Assembly: GCF_004324835.1 (NCBI RefSeq)
Contig: NW_021163023.1
Span: 2,976,001 to 3,040,000, forward strand
Direction of reading: 5' to 3'
DNA: 64,000 bases
From: Dendronephthya gigantea
Taxonomy: Eukaryota; Cnidaria; Anthozoa; Malacalcyonacea; Nephtheidae
This document shows positions 51,901-61,288 of the stretch, one piece after another. A model generated the notes under the pieces. It had not been told where the DNA came from. It worked only from the letters and a program-made list of their open reading frames with translations, and did no database searches. The first letter of the stretch is position 1. Every line of letters begins with the position of its first letter. A program made the translations under genes and the position numbers.

Positions 51901-54900
51901 CTTCTTCAGACTGTCATTCCTCCGTAATTTGCTCCAACATCAGATCAAATAGTTCAAAGGTTTATGTTCAGGGAAGCGACCTGGTCACAGTTCCTGAGTT
52001 CTTTCCAGCAACAACGAATGTTATGTAAGAATCAAGATACATAGATACAGAAGACCTCCTTAACACCTCGTTGATACAAAAGTCTCTCGTTGCATGCTTC
52101 ATGACTTGTTTTGTTTATAGAAACTTTGATCACAGTTATTTGATCAAGCTTGGTGGAGATGACTTTAAAAATTTGACGAAATTAGAATATTTGTAAGTAC
52201 GACTTTATAGAGTTTTAAGGCTAGGCTATGTCGATCTAAATTAGTATGAAATGATATCATACATGCTGGTGTGATTTCGTTGCTTGCCGACCATTGGTAG
52301 TCAAAATATTTTTATTTTTACTGAGATTGTGTCTCTATGGATTTCTTGTTTTAATTTCAGGAGTTGCATCGATAATAAAATTTTCGATGTAGACAAAGAG
52401 ACGTTTCAAAATCTGGCATCTTTGCAAACCCTGTGAGTAAATGATCACCCATGCACACGCTTTATCCTTGTACATCTGTAGCATAAAACAAATAATTTTT
52501 AACATTTGTTTTAGACGCTTGACTCAAAACTATATCAAGTCTTTCTCTAAAAGACTTTTTCTTGATCTCTCCTCTCTGGAAATTTTGTGAGTATTAATTA
52601 GTAATATTTTGGCATATACATCCTGACGTGATTATCAAAGAATCTAGACACAGCATGCATGACCGATCCTTTTTCGAGGAATATTTTGCGTCAAATTAAT
52701 GATTGTAAAGCGATCTAAAAATATGTTGTCAAAGTCCTTTTGTTAACTTTTAGAGATGTTGGTAAAAACAGGATTGACGAGTTAAACACTGGTTTGTTTT
52801 CCTCTCAGAGTAATCTTCGCACATTGTAAGTCCAAATGATCTGGATTATTCCTCACTGGAAACGAACGTGTTTGTATATAAAAGTGAATTTTTTTATGGC
52901 AAATTGTTCCGTAAACTATAACCGTCCAGAAATGAAGAAATGTATTCACCAGTTTAACAATATACCACATGAATATTTAAGTTTCTCTGCTTACGCGAAT
53001 ATCATCGTTTTATAGGAGTCTTCGTAAGAATTTTTTGAAACGGTTAAACAATGGAGTGTTTACTGGACTCACGAATCTTCAGTATCTGTAAGTTTGCATG
53101 ATTTGAAAAGCTCTAAACTCATTTAAGCCATCGTTCAAAGAACATGCAATTTAACATTTAACAGATATCTTGAGAACAATGAGCTGGGAGAAATTGGAAA
53201 TTCTGTCTTTGATGATCTTACGGCGATGAAGATTTTGTAAGTGTTTTTCTTTGGCAAATTACAAGCTTCGAGAGATTGCTTATTACCTGGGTTTTTTATT
53301 TCAGAATTTTGAATAACAACAAGCTGGATATTATCAAATCATCGTGGTTAAGAAATAAGATTTACCTGGAAATATTGTGAGACTTATAGCTATGACCTTG
53401 AAAATTATTTAAACCTTTTTCATCACTTTGAATCAGAATGTGTTCGTTTGTTTCAGAGATGTCCGGAAAAACGAAATAAAAAATATCCAGTCGGGGGCAT
53501 TTCACGATTTGAGAAATTTGGTTCAGTTGTAAGTATACACCCATCATTGTTTACTTTCAAAGATTCATTTCTGAGTTTTTGTCGAAACTAAAGTACTACA
53601 AAGGTGGAGGCGTTCTTCAAAAGCCAAGAAATTGACTATTTTCAAGTCCTGCAATCACAAAGATTAATTCCCATATATTGATCCATTATATTTGCACAAT
53701 TTCCTAGAGATTTGTCGGGGAATCAACTGCAGAGTATTCCAGAAGATCTGTTTGAAAATCTCGTGTCTTTACGTCAGGTGTAAGTTCTGTTTTACAATAT
53801 AATGAAATTTTGAGATGGAATTAATCGCTCCACAATCAAACGTGGTATCCCACTGAAATCTGCTATTCTGATTAAGTCAGAGCGAGTTCGAACATTGGGT
53901 AAAATCCAGTATATTTTTTATTGAAACAGGCAAGTAGATCACTTTACTCTATGCTGTTATGCCAAGCACAGTATCCCGAACGTTAACTGTGTCTCAAAAG
54001 ATCAGGACGGTTTCTCAAGTTGCGATGAACTTCTCAAGAACATTGTCCTCAAATACTCCATCTGGGTTCTTGGTGTGATGGCGTTTGCTGGGAACCTCAT
54101 CGTAATAATATGGCGCTCCGCTGCAAAAGATAGCAACAAAGTAAATTCATTTCTCTTGACAAATCTCGCCGTTGCTGACTTTATGATGGGAATCTACATG
54201 TTGATAATCGCGTATCAGGACAGGACCTGGCACGGAGTGTATTTTAAACATGACTTCACTTGGCGTGCAAGTGGTCTTTGTATATTTGCTGGAGTGATAT
54301 CGACCGTTTCTAGCGAGGTTTCCGTAATAACGTTGACTGTGATTACAATAGATCGCTTGGTCTGCATTGTCTTTCCGTTTCGTTTCCGTCGCTGGTCAAT
54401 GAAGAAGGCTGCAAGTATCATGTGTGTGGTCTGGATCCTGGGGTTTTGTATATCCCTAGCTCCGTTGTTCCACGACTCGTATTTTTACGATTTCAAAAAC
54501 AATGTTCACTTCTTTGGTCGTTCAGCGGTCTGTCTGCCGCTGCAGTTATCACGTGAACGCCCATCTGGTTGGCAATACTCTGTGTCCATCTTCCTCATTC
54601 TGAATGGCGTTTCCTTCATCTTTATACTCCTCGCGTATGTGATTATGTACCATACGATAGTGAAGGCAGCAAATGCGGTGAGGTTTTTTTCGATTGAAGC
54701 ATGGTTGCCCCCCGTGAGCATGCTCACACCCCCCAATTCTCGACATCTTCCTAACCCCCCTGTAACTGTTGATCAATTTTATTTTTTATCAGGTAAGGTC
54801 TACCAGAATGAATCAAGATTCCACTCTTGCAAAGCGAATGATGTTCATCATTTTGACTGATTTCTTCTGCTGGTTCCCCGTCATAATAATCAGCATCCTG

Positions 54901-56860
54901 GCGTTGACAGGCAATCTTTATGATCCTTCAAAGCAGGTTTATGCGTGGATCGCTGTCTTTGTGTTGCCAATAAATTCGTCAATCAATCCATTGCTATACA
55001 CCTTTTCAACACCGTATGTTCGTAAAAAAATTCCAACTGCAAGAAGAGCTTTCTCAAAACGTGGACGAAAAAGAGACAACGGTAGGTAGTCGTAATGAAC
55101 TGTCAAGAATATCCATTCAATTTGCTTCTCGTACGGGTTGTTCCAGCGTTGAAGTTTCCTATGTTGAAACTACATATCTAAGAAATTTACTATGGTTTAC
55201 AAATGCTTTTTCTTTTTTTCTTTATGTTATGAACAGGAGCTTTAAGACGTTATTCAAGCGAAGTTAGTGTTATTTCGAACGTTGATCATTTTAATACAAC
55301 TGTGTCATCGCTAAGTACCCCTCAGTCTATTCGCAAACTGGGGATTATCAGCGAAGGATATACTAACGATGACAATATGGCTGAGAGTAGTTTTACTGAG
55401 TCAACCTCAGCTATAGAATATCGCATCAGGATGGTGGAGGATGTTAAATACTTGAGTGATGATGGACACGGAGTCATAGTAAGTTGTCATGTCTTTTATT
55501 ACATATCGTGTCTTAGTACCCAAGATACGTAAAGATTTATTTTCTTTCATAAAAGAGCAGTAAGTTTCTGATCTTCGCATCATCTTTTTTACAGCAAACC
55601 TGTCTTGCTGTTGACGTTGACGGAGAAGAGACGCCATGTTTGATTAATGTTTATAAGAACGAATATGAAACATTGTGGAAAGCGACAACTAATATTCTTT
55701 CTTGGCTATCGCTGGATGGCGGACATGATAATATCCTGCAGTTCCTGTGGAGCGCTAAAGGTTAGCTCCATCATATCACTTCACATCCATTGAGATGTTT
55801 GAAAATGGTTGAAAATGATCCAAGTATATAGATTTCTACTGCCTACTGTCAGCTCAATTTTTGTGTTTAGGGGCAAACGTTTTCGTTGAGAGAAGCGACT
55901 CCTTGGCAAGTAACATGATGGAGATAAAACCTGACGATTGGTATGCGCTTTTAAAACCTTTTTGAGCTCGGCAAGCAGAGTACAAAATACAACTAACAAA
56001 CTTCACTCGTATTTCATTACAGCCTGGTGTGTTATGAACTTCCTTCGAGACTAACATTAAAGAAATTCCTGCAAATGGAGCAGAATGAGATCACGGAGGA
56101 GACCATTTATTGGATTTTAAACGATCTTATGACAGCTATTGATTACCTTTCGTCAAAACAAATTGTTCATGACGCTATTCTTCCAGAAAATATAATTCTT
56201 CTCAAGTCATCTGAGGTAAGGAAGAAGTCCTGCATGTATGATCCAATATCATCACCTCCTATCCCTCCTGTATGATTCAATATCATCACCTCCTATCCCA
56301 TTTATCGATCGTTACTTATTCTTGATAGCTAGAAGTTGAGAGCGCCTTACTTGGAGGACTTCATGCAACGAAATTTATCGACTCCATCGCTTCAGAGGGA
56401 AAGGATGACGAAGTTGGTAGAAAAAATTTGAAAGAGGCACTTGAAAGCAACGTGACAGCGTTTGGAAATGTTATCCAGATATTTCTTCAAGTTTGTCCAT
56501 CATTTGAGAAACTCACCCAGGTTAGTTGTTACTCGTTATACGATTTTATCAACTCTCAATGATTTATTTCTATAAAGAAGATTAAAAAAACTTTCGGCAA
56601 GGGGGATAAGAAATTCACATTACATTTCAAGACTTCATAGTCATCTTTCTTATGTAAACTGTTTTAAAAAATCCTCAATGCATCGACGTGAGGTGTGTAT
56701 GAGATTTTCTTTATTTATACAAATACCATTGTTCTTGCATCTATAGTTGCATAAAATAATGGAGTATTGCTTGAGTGGGAAGAAACCTACCACGTCTGAT
56801 TTATTGGAGCGATTAGCTTTATTGGATCCTGATCATCCTTTAAGCGACACAAGACTTTAA
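36977..56860 (+). CDS. giant multidomain LGR-type GPCR with intracellular pseudokinase
   Basis: About 60 exons joined by GT-AG introns with consistent phase give about 3,530 residues with no internal stop. Order by approximate residue: signal peptide 1-24; MAM 34-193 and 194-335; C-type lectin 461-593; fucolectin/F5-8-like 594-720; PA14-like 721-900; MAM-like 1036-1160; three LDLa 1161-1280; two MAM 1306-1623; C-type lectin 1763-1893; galactose-lectin-like 1894-1995; C-type lectin (short) 1996-2088; pentraxin/LamG-like 2132-2365; MAM-like 2366-2489; CUB 2490-2605; LRR N-cap and nine LRRs 2606-2859; LGR hinge and seven-helix core 2860-3205; cytosolic tail 3206-3286; pseudokinase 3287-3530. The LDLa-LRR-7TM core is that of type C LGRs (relaxin receptors, snail GRL101). 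The splice between exons 1 and 3 is the least sure (exon 2 end 37356, or a GC donor near 37371). Neither the ligand nor G-protein coupling can be read from sequence. Confidence 0.85.
37621..44361 (+). other. receptor N-terminal ectodomain: MAM, C-type lectin, fucolectin-like, PA14-like
   Basis: Exons 3-22. MAM 1 (37621-38710) ends with the typical IAIDDISF and a Cys. MAM 2 (38798-39468) starts DFNCTFDSGICGWN. Exon 39676-40053 encodes about 126 residues of no recognised family. The C-type lectin (40230-40827) has CFWLM, WIWRDGR and an EPN triad in SGEPNG (mannose-type Ca2+ ligand), but the closing WND strand is not seen. The fucolectin-like domain (40940-41447) has ENIAYNSGSNQSST, AVDG and SWWKVELG. 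The PA14-like domain (41637-42693) has VPYDGVYNFAFRGHVDADLI followed by IILLEACKFYYVKLL. Exons 42824-43717 are unassigned; 43906-44361 is MAM-like. Confidence 0.8.
44450..44913 (+). other. three LDL-receptor class A repeats of the receptor
   Basis: Two exons (44450-44677, 44782-44913) encode three LDLa modules, each with six cysteines and the Ca2+-binding acidic motif: CDGDPRCADKSDEKDC, CNGIANCGDGSDEKDC and CNGVRDCPDGADEPSIC. Type C LGRs such as relaxin receptors use an LDLa module for activation, but here about 1,300 residues of other modules lie between the LDLa set and the LRRs. Confidence 0.93.
45006..51529 (+). other. receptor middle ectodomain: MAM, lectin, pentraxin-like and CUB modules
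   Basis: Exons 25-42. MAM (45185-45860; CDFERGLTSCQWHQ to IAVDDISMFP). MAM (45935-46770; FCSFEKPCSWKE to LAIDEINFSLETC). An unassigned exon at 46896-47312. C-type lectin (47423-47815; CYFVLQKRNWFDGVDNCK, WVGYH; no EPN or QPD). Galactose/rhamnose-lectin-like exon 47951-48256 (LNCSNLHAVIHI to LTVLYKC). Short C-type lectin 48501-48779. MAM stub 48993-49121. Pentraxin/LamG-like 49254-50219 (ITLCVWVFV, WQHLCFSVDTQ, VWSRVLKFHEI). MAM-like 50574-51026. CUB 51182-51529 (SIKSPYYPGLYLNN, RSWTIEVPKG, YIVFTTDERDVGTGF). Confidence 0.8.
51910..53779 (+). other. LRR array of the receptor: N-cap plus nine 72-nt exons
   Basis: Exon 51910-52024 encodes a cysteine-containing N-cap. It is followed by 52121-52192, 52361-52432, 52515-52586, 52754-52825, 53016-53087, 53165-53236, 53305-53376, 53457-53528 and 53708-53779. 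Each is exactly 72 nt, each splits the same Leu codon (phase 2), and each encodes one 24-residue repeat of the form L-x-x-N-x-L/I-x-x-I-x-x-x-x-F-x-x-L-x-x-L-x-x-L. This one-repeat-per-exon arrangement is the classical LGR/TSH-receptor gene structure. Confidence 0.97.
53930..55081 (+). other. seven-transmembrane core of the receptor (LGR class, rhodopsin family)
   Basis: Exons 53930-54677 and 54793-55081. A cysteine-rich hinge (FTLCCYAKHS, FSSCDELLKN) leads into TM1 with GNLIVII (GN motif) and TM2 NLAVADFMMGIYML. TM3 ends TIDRLVCIVFPF, where DRL takes the place of the usual DRY/ERW. TM4 has WILGFCISLAPLF, TM6 has TDFFCWFPVIIISILAL and TM7 has PINSSINPLLYTF (NPxxY kept). The TDFxCW and INPLLYTF blocks are typical of LGRs. 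One intron interrupts the third intracellular loop (NAV to RST). A basic segment (KRGRKRDN) follows TM7. Confidence 0.94.
55237..56860 (+). other. cytosolic tail and pseudokinase domain of the receptor
   Basis: Exons 55237-55478 (Ser/Thr-rich tail), 55595-55760, 55871-55940, 56023-56215, 56329-56520 and 56747-56860 are in phase with TM7. The kinase fold is recognised from CLINVYKNEYE (beta 3), GGHDNILQFLW, YELPSRLTLKKFL (hinge and helix D), ILNDLMTAIDYLSSKQIVH (helix E), HDAILPENIILL (catalytic loop, compare HRDLKPENIIL), SNVTAFGNVIQIF (helix F) and KKPTTSDLLERL (helix I). The beta-3 Lys is Asn, HRD is HDA and DFG reads LGG-like (ALLGGLHA), so three catalytic residues are lost while the loop Asn remains. 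No glycine loop was identified. The domain ends 33 codons into the final exon, about 245 residues in all. Confidence 0.85.
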
Positions 56861-57890
56861 GTTTAATTGCCTGACTTTGTGTAACTCCTAATTTAACGCT
56901 ACGCTTAACTATATATTAAAATAATTTAATTGGAATTTTTAAATCTAATTGTTGTATAGTTTAACCTGTTTCTCTAAATCTAATTTAAGATATTTGGTAA
57001 CTCATGGTATCACCTTAGTGATTTCAAAACACGTTAATTTAAAGTTGAAATAACGCATACATCGATATATGTAACTATATTATCGAAAATCATTACTTAA
57101 AACGAATTATATGTATAATATCCATAAAAAAACTGTTTGTGAAGAACGTTTTGGAAGTGTGCTCTATTGAATAGAGGGATGTGCAAGGCGCAGGACTCGT
57201 CTGAAGCAATGATCTAAAGCCTCTAACCCTTAATCGTTTTTTATCTAAACTACAGCAATGACGGTCAGTAAAACACAATAATTGGCTGGGGTAATTTCAT
57301 TATCTAATTGTGTTTTCCATATTTTAAAATTGGCACAATATTTCAACAAGTTAACATAACATACAACTTAGAATGACTATATTGCAAGACTCCTCCTGGA
57401 GCCAGATTTACAACAGAATTCGATCATTTTTCGTCAGAAATGCACAAAGCAACTTTGCTGAATGTGATATCCGTGAATCGTGAAACTTTATGGTTTCTAC
57501 GGAACCGTCAAAAGATGAAATACTGATTTTGGAGGAAATTCAAGTCGCTGAATAACATTCAAAATTGTTCCCAATATTTCTGGGTTTCGAACATGGAATT
57601 GCGATACGCATTTGACGAGTAATGACATTGATTTCCAGCATAAACCAGGACGGAGATAAATTATAGATTCTGTCCTATTAACCATTTTTATCTTGACAGG
57701 AAAAGCATAGTTCGTTAAAATATAAATAAGAGATCAATTTTGTAGGTATATTTGTACACGCTGCCGGGCTAAACGTTCCTCTTCTTCTCTTGACAAAATA
57801 ACTGTGATCTCTATATTATTATTTCCATTGTTTGTTGTAAGATTGACTTGAAAGGAAATATTTCATGCATTATAAGTTTAGGGTGATAGT
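56861..57890. other. convergent 3' flanks of the receptor and PKA-RI genes
   Basis: About 1 kb of AT-rich DNA. No exon or mobile element recognised. Confidence 0.5.
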
Positions 57891-60744
57891 TTAAACAACT
57901 ATTGAGACGAAGCTGTTATATTGCTCGATATTTCGTTTCAAGATATCGACACATGGACCCAGCAATCTTTCGAATCTCTGTCGATCCAACTTGACGCACT
58001 TGAGAGGACCCTGCGCCTGGACGGTCGCCGCTCGACGTCTGTTCAATAACAAGGCTATTTCACCTGGAAGAGAAGTGTTTTGAAAATCAGTCAAGAAACA
58101 CAAGAGAGGTTGTGAAGAAAAGAGAGAACTTGATTCAATGAATTAAGAGCATTGGGTCAACAGACTTTTGAGTGAAAGAAACGCCGGTAGGAGACCAGTA
58201 GGAGACCATTGACTTACCAAAATAATCAGACTGCCCAAGTCGACCAACTTCGACAAATGGTTCGTTCGCACTTCGCCTTTGGAGAACAACCGCGTTTCCC
58301 TGAACAAGACAAAGATTCATAACTAAGAAGAAAGATGAGCAAACCGGGGGGAGAGGATGGAATCATGAATCATGGAATAGAGATATAACGTTTCTTATAT
58401 TTACAAGATGATACCTCGACGATGATATAAAAGTCTTCTCCTTGTTCCCCCTGAATAACCACATACTCTCCGTCTTCAAAGGAGACAGGTTCAAGAGCAT
58501 CAGCAACCGTTAGTCTTTCCCATTTGTCCAGCGATTCAAGAATCGAGACCTTCTCTAAGAATCGTTCGTACAACTCCCTCTTGCGGATCTGACTAAGCAT
58601 AATGATCCTACGGTAGCTCACTCGGTCAATTGCCCATAACTTCAGGTCTGTTTTACCCTGTGGATCACACAGAAAGATACTATTAATAATTGAAACAAGA
58701 ACAGTATTCTTCCATTGATGACCAACCTTTATGGTAGCAGCTCTTGGTGTACCATAGATCAAAGCTAACTCTCCAAATGCCCCACCCTCGCCAATTACTG
58801 ACACCAAATGGTCATTCACATAAACCTTGGAAAATTAAGTGAAATATGAGTGCATTTTCAGCAATGTTCATAGAGAAAGTCACTCAGAATTGTAGCCAAT
58901 ATTACCTCAACTTCACCACTGTCAATGATATAGAAATTATCACCTTCTTCTCCTGAAATGGGAAGACAGTAAGTTGAATTACCATTCATGAAACATTATA
59001 AAGAATGCAGTTTATCTGAAGAATGGTAGTGATGGTTAACCCACCCTGTTGGATGACAATTTCACCAATATTGTGTTTCACCAAAAACATGGCATCGAAA
59101 ATATCACTACAATAAAACAACGTGATATGATAAACAAGATGAAGATTGGTGAAATGTGTTTCTACAACTGTTGTGAAGGTGCTGGGGAATATGTCTTCAA
59201 CCAGTCATGGGTCAACATGTTTCTCATGTTTTGGATTGCAGGTTTAGACATATTGTGTATTGTGTTTAATGCAAGATGCTGGACCACTACCAGATGGCCT
59301 CACAATTGTTGACAAGGTTTGTAATTACTAGTTCTTGCACCTGCTGCTGCTACATGGAAATTGCATTTTCAAACTATGATCGACTTGGAGACGATGGCAT
59401 GCCACATTTACTACCTGTCTGAATGACTTTAAATATTGCTGGGCATCAAATGATGAGCATTTTTAGTCCCAGAAAGGTTATGGTCAGAGTAAGGACTAGC
59501 ATTTAAAAATTTATATGTTTATATCGCCTTTGATGACATGAAAATGTAGACAGCCATCTGAGCTGAGTTATGCCCTGTTCTCTGTGTCTAGCATTAATCA
59601 TATAGATAGAAATTTTAGCTCATCTTTCTTGGTATATAGCAAAAAAATCTCAGGATAAAATATTTTAAAAAATTGAAAATGTGAAATATCTTTATGCTGG
59701 GATGTAAATTTTAGTTCGTATGTATAAGAAGGAAAGATTAGAGACCCACTTTACACCATTATAAAACAACTCTTAAAATCCAACTAAAACCTCTTTAGGT
59801 ACAGTCACTCCAGTGATGAAATCTATTCTAGGAGGAATCTATTCTAAATAATTCGTGTTCCCATAAATAACATCGAAACCCTTCCATTAAAAATTAATCT
59901 TTGAGGTAAGCGCGATGCACACCGCTCATAACAGACCCTTATTTATAACTGGCCATTGATAATCGTTCTCGATCAACAGTAATTTTGGTTTTCCATGTTA
60001 CGCTCTTGGACTATAACCCCCTACTGTTGTTCAACAAACTATCAGAACAAAACACAGTGGCCACTGAATTGCTTTTTAATATATTTGCTTGGTAAAAATC
60101 CAACCTTCGTTCGGTCTCGTCCAAATGCGAGAAGAGGATATTCTTCGCTATTGCTTTCTGCAAAGCCGCCATAGTTTTGTAATCTTTCGGTACAACCTTA
60201 AAAAAATACGTCAATTTAAAGGTAGATGAAAAAATTACCATGCAAGGAAAACATATAATCAGTACGAAAATATAATGCTTTTTATTGTTGTACCTTTTTA
60301 ACATAAGATGTTGCATCTGCTTCGGAAATAACACTGGCGCTAACACCACCACGACGTCCTCGACGTATGGGATGTTTTGGTTGTGGAACCTCCTCGCTAA
60401 ATCTTTCCTCCGCTTCACCGGCTTCTCCTTTGCTTTCATCGTCTCCAGAATGTCTCTCGCTCTCCTAGCAATGGATACCGAGCACGGGTAAGCAGGTACA
60501 TGGATAGAAACGCAAACACAAAGCCGTGAAGTGTACACGAATTATGAGGCAAGTTAAATAAACAACAAACCTTTTCGAGCTTTTCAAAGTATTCACGAAG
60601 GAATTTGTACGGATTTGACGGTTTTGACATACACAATTGAAAGATGCATTCTTTTAAAATAGGCTGAATGCTATGGCTGTCTACGTATTCTTCACACTGC
60701 CTCACGGCTTCATTATCTCCGTCTTGTTCAGATCTGGACGCCAT
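57891..60744 (-). CDS. PRKAR1: cAMP-dependent protein kinase regulatory subunit type I
   Basis: Nine minus-strand exons: 60571-60744, 60294-60464, 60105-60196, 59045-59106, 58906-58952, 58727-58825, 58415-58657, 58218-58299, 57891-58063; 380 residues against 381 in human RI-alpha. N-terminal dimerisation/docking helix bundle ([31 protein letters not shown]). Inhibitor site RRGGVSA: Gly at the phospho-acceptor position makes it a pseudosubstrate, the hallmark of RI as opposed to RII. cAMP site A has [16 protein letters not shown]; site B has [15 protein letters not shown]; both keep the Glu and Arg that bind the cyclic phosphate. The end [14 protein letters not shown] is near-identical to vertebrates. 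Holds the PKA catalytic subunit inactive until cAMP binds. Divergent from IFT56, with a CRE in the shared promoter. Confidence 0.96.
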
Positions 60745-61288
60745 CTTGTCAACAGCTGCTGCACAACGAGTCAAAAAGGGACCAAATTTGGGCGAGAAGC
60801 GCTACGTGACGTCACTGGGGGACAGAGCTATCATTTCACTGGGGGACAGGGCCATATTCAACCCGTTGTTTATGGAGCTGTAGGCCACTAAAATTCCCGT
60901 GGAAATGTGAAACTTTCTCCTTCTGAAGGACTTTATGAACAAATGTTATACAAACAAGTTATTCAGGGTTTCCTGCGCGTGTATCGCAGGTTGCAAGTGT
61001 CCTCCCCCCGGAATCATTGCGAGCATTTGGTATGATCAAATTTAATGTCAAAAATATTTTATTTCCACGCAAGTTTTTATATCTAATTGCGTCAAAATAT
61101 TACATGAGCAAAAATAGTGAAAGTTTATAGTATTTTCAAATAATACTTGTCAAAGTGGATTCGCTCCCAGTCCCCACAGTCTGTGTCATGGCGACCGAAA
61201 CTAACAATGTTGTCTGCTACGAAATTTTACAGAATTCAAGCAAATTTATAACGAAAATCCAGTGATATAGCCGATTGTTTTGATAAAA
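60745..61288. promoter_or_regulatory. divergent promoter region PRKAR1 / IFT56
   Basis: 544 bp between the start codons. It contains a perfect CRE palindrome at 60807-60814 and two copies of a TCACTGGGGGACAG motif (about 60812 and 60838) next to it. No TATA box found. Confidence 0.6.
60807..60814. promoter_or_regulatory. perfect cAMP response element TGACGTCA
   Basis: The 8-bp palindrome TGACGTCA lies 63 bp upstream of the PKA-RI start codon, in the position expected of a proximal promoter element. CREB/ATF bZIP factors bind this site, and CREB is itself activated by PKA. Occupancy is inferred. Confidence 0.6.

Noticed and set aside
56236-56300. Direct repeat GTATGAT(C/T)CAATATCATCACC in the intron after 56215
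   Set aside because: A simple two-copy duplication of about 32 bp inside an intron; no sign of a functional element.
36977-56860. Splitting the receptor locus into several genes (ectodomain gene, LRR-GPCR gene, kinase-like gene)
   Set aside because: No stop, no signal peptide-bearing new start and no poly(A)-containing gap lies at the possible boundaries, and codon phase is continuous at every junction. One gene is the simpler reading, though cDNA is needed.
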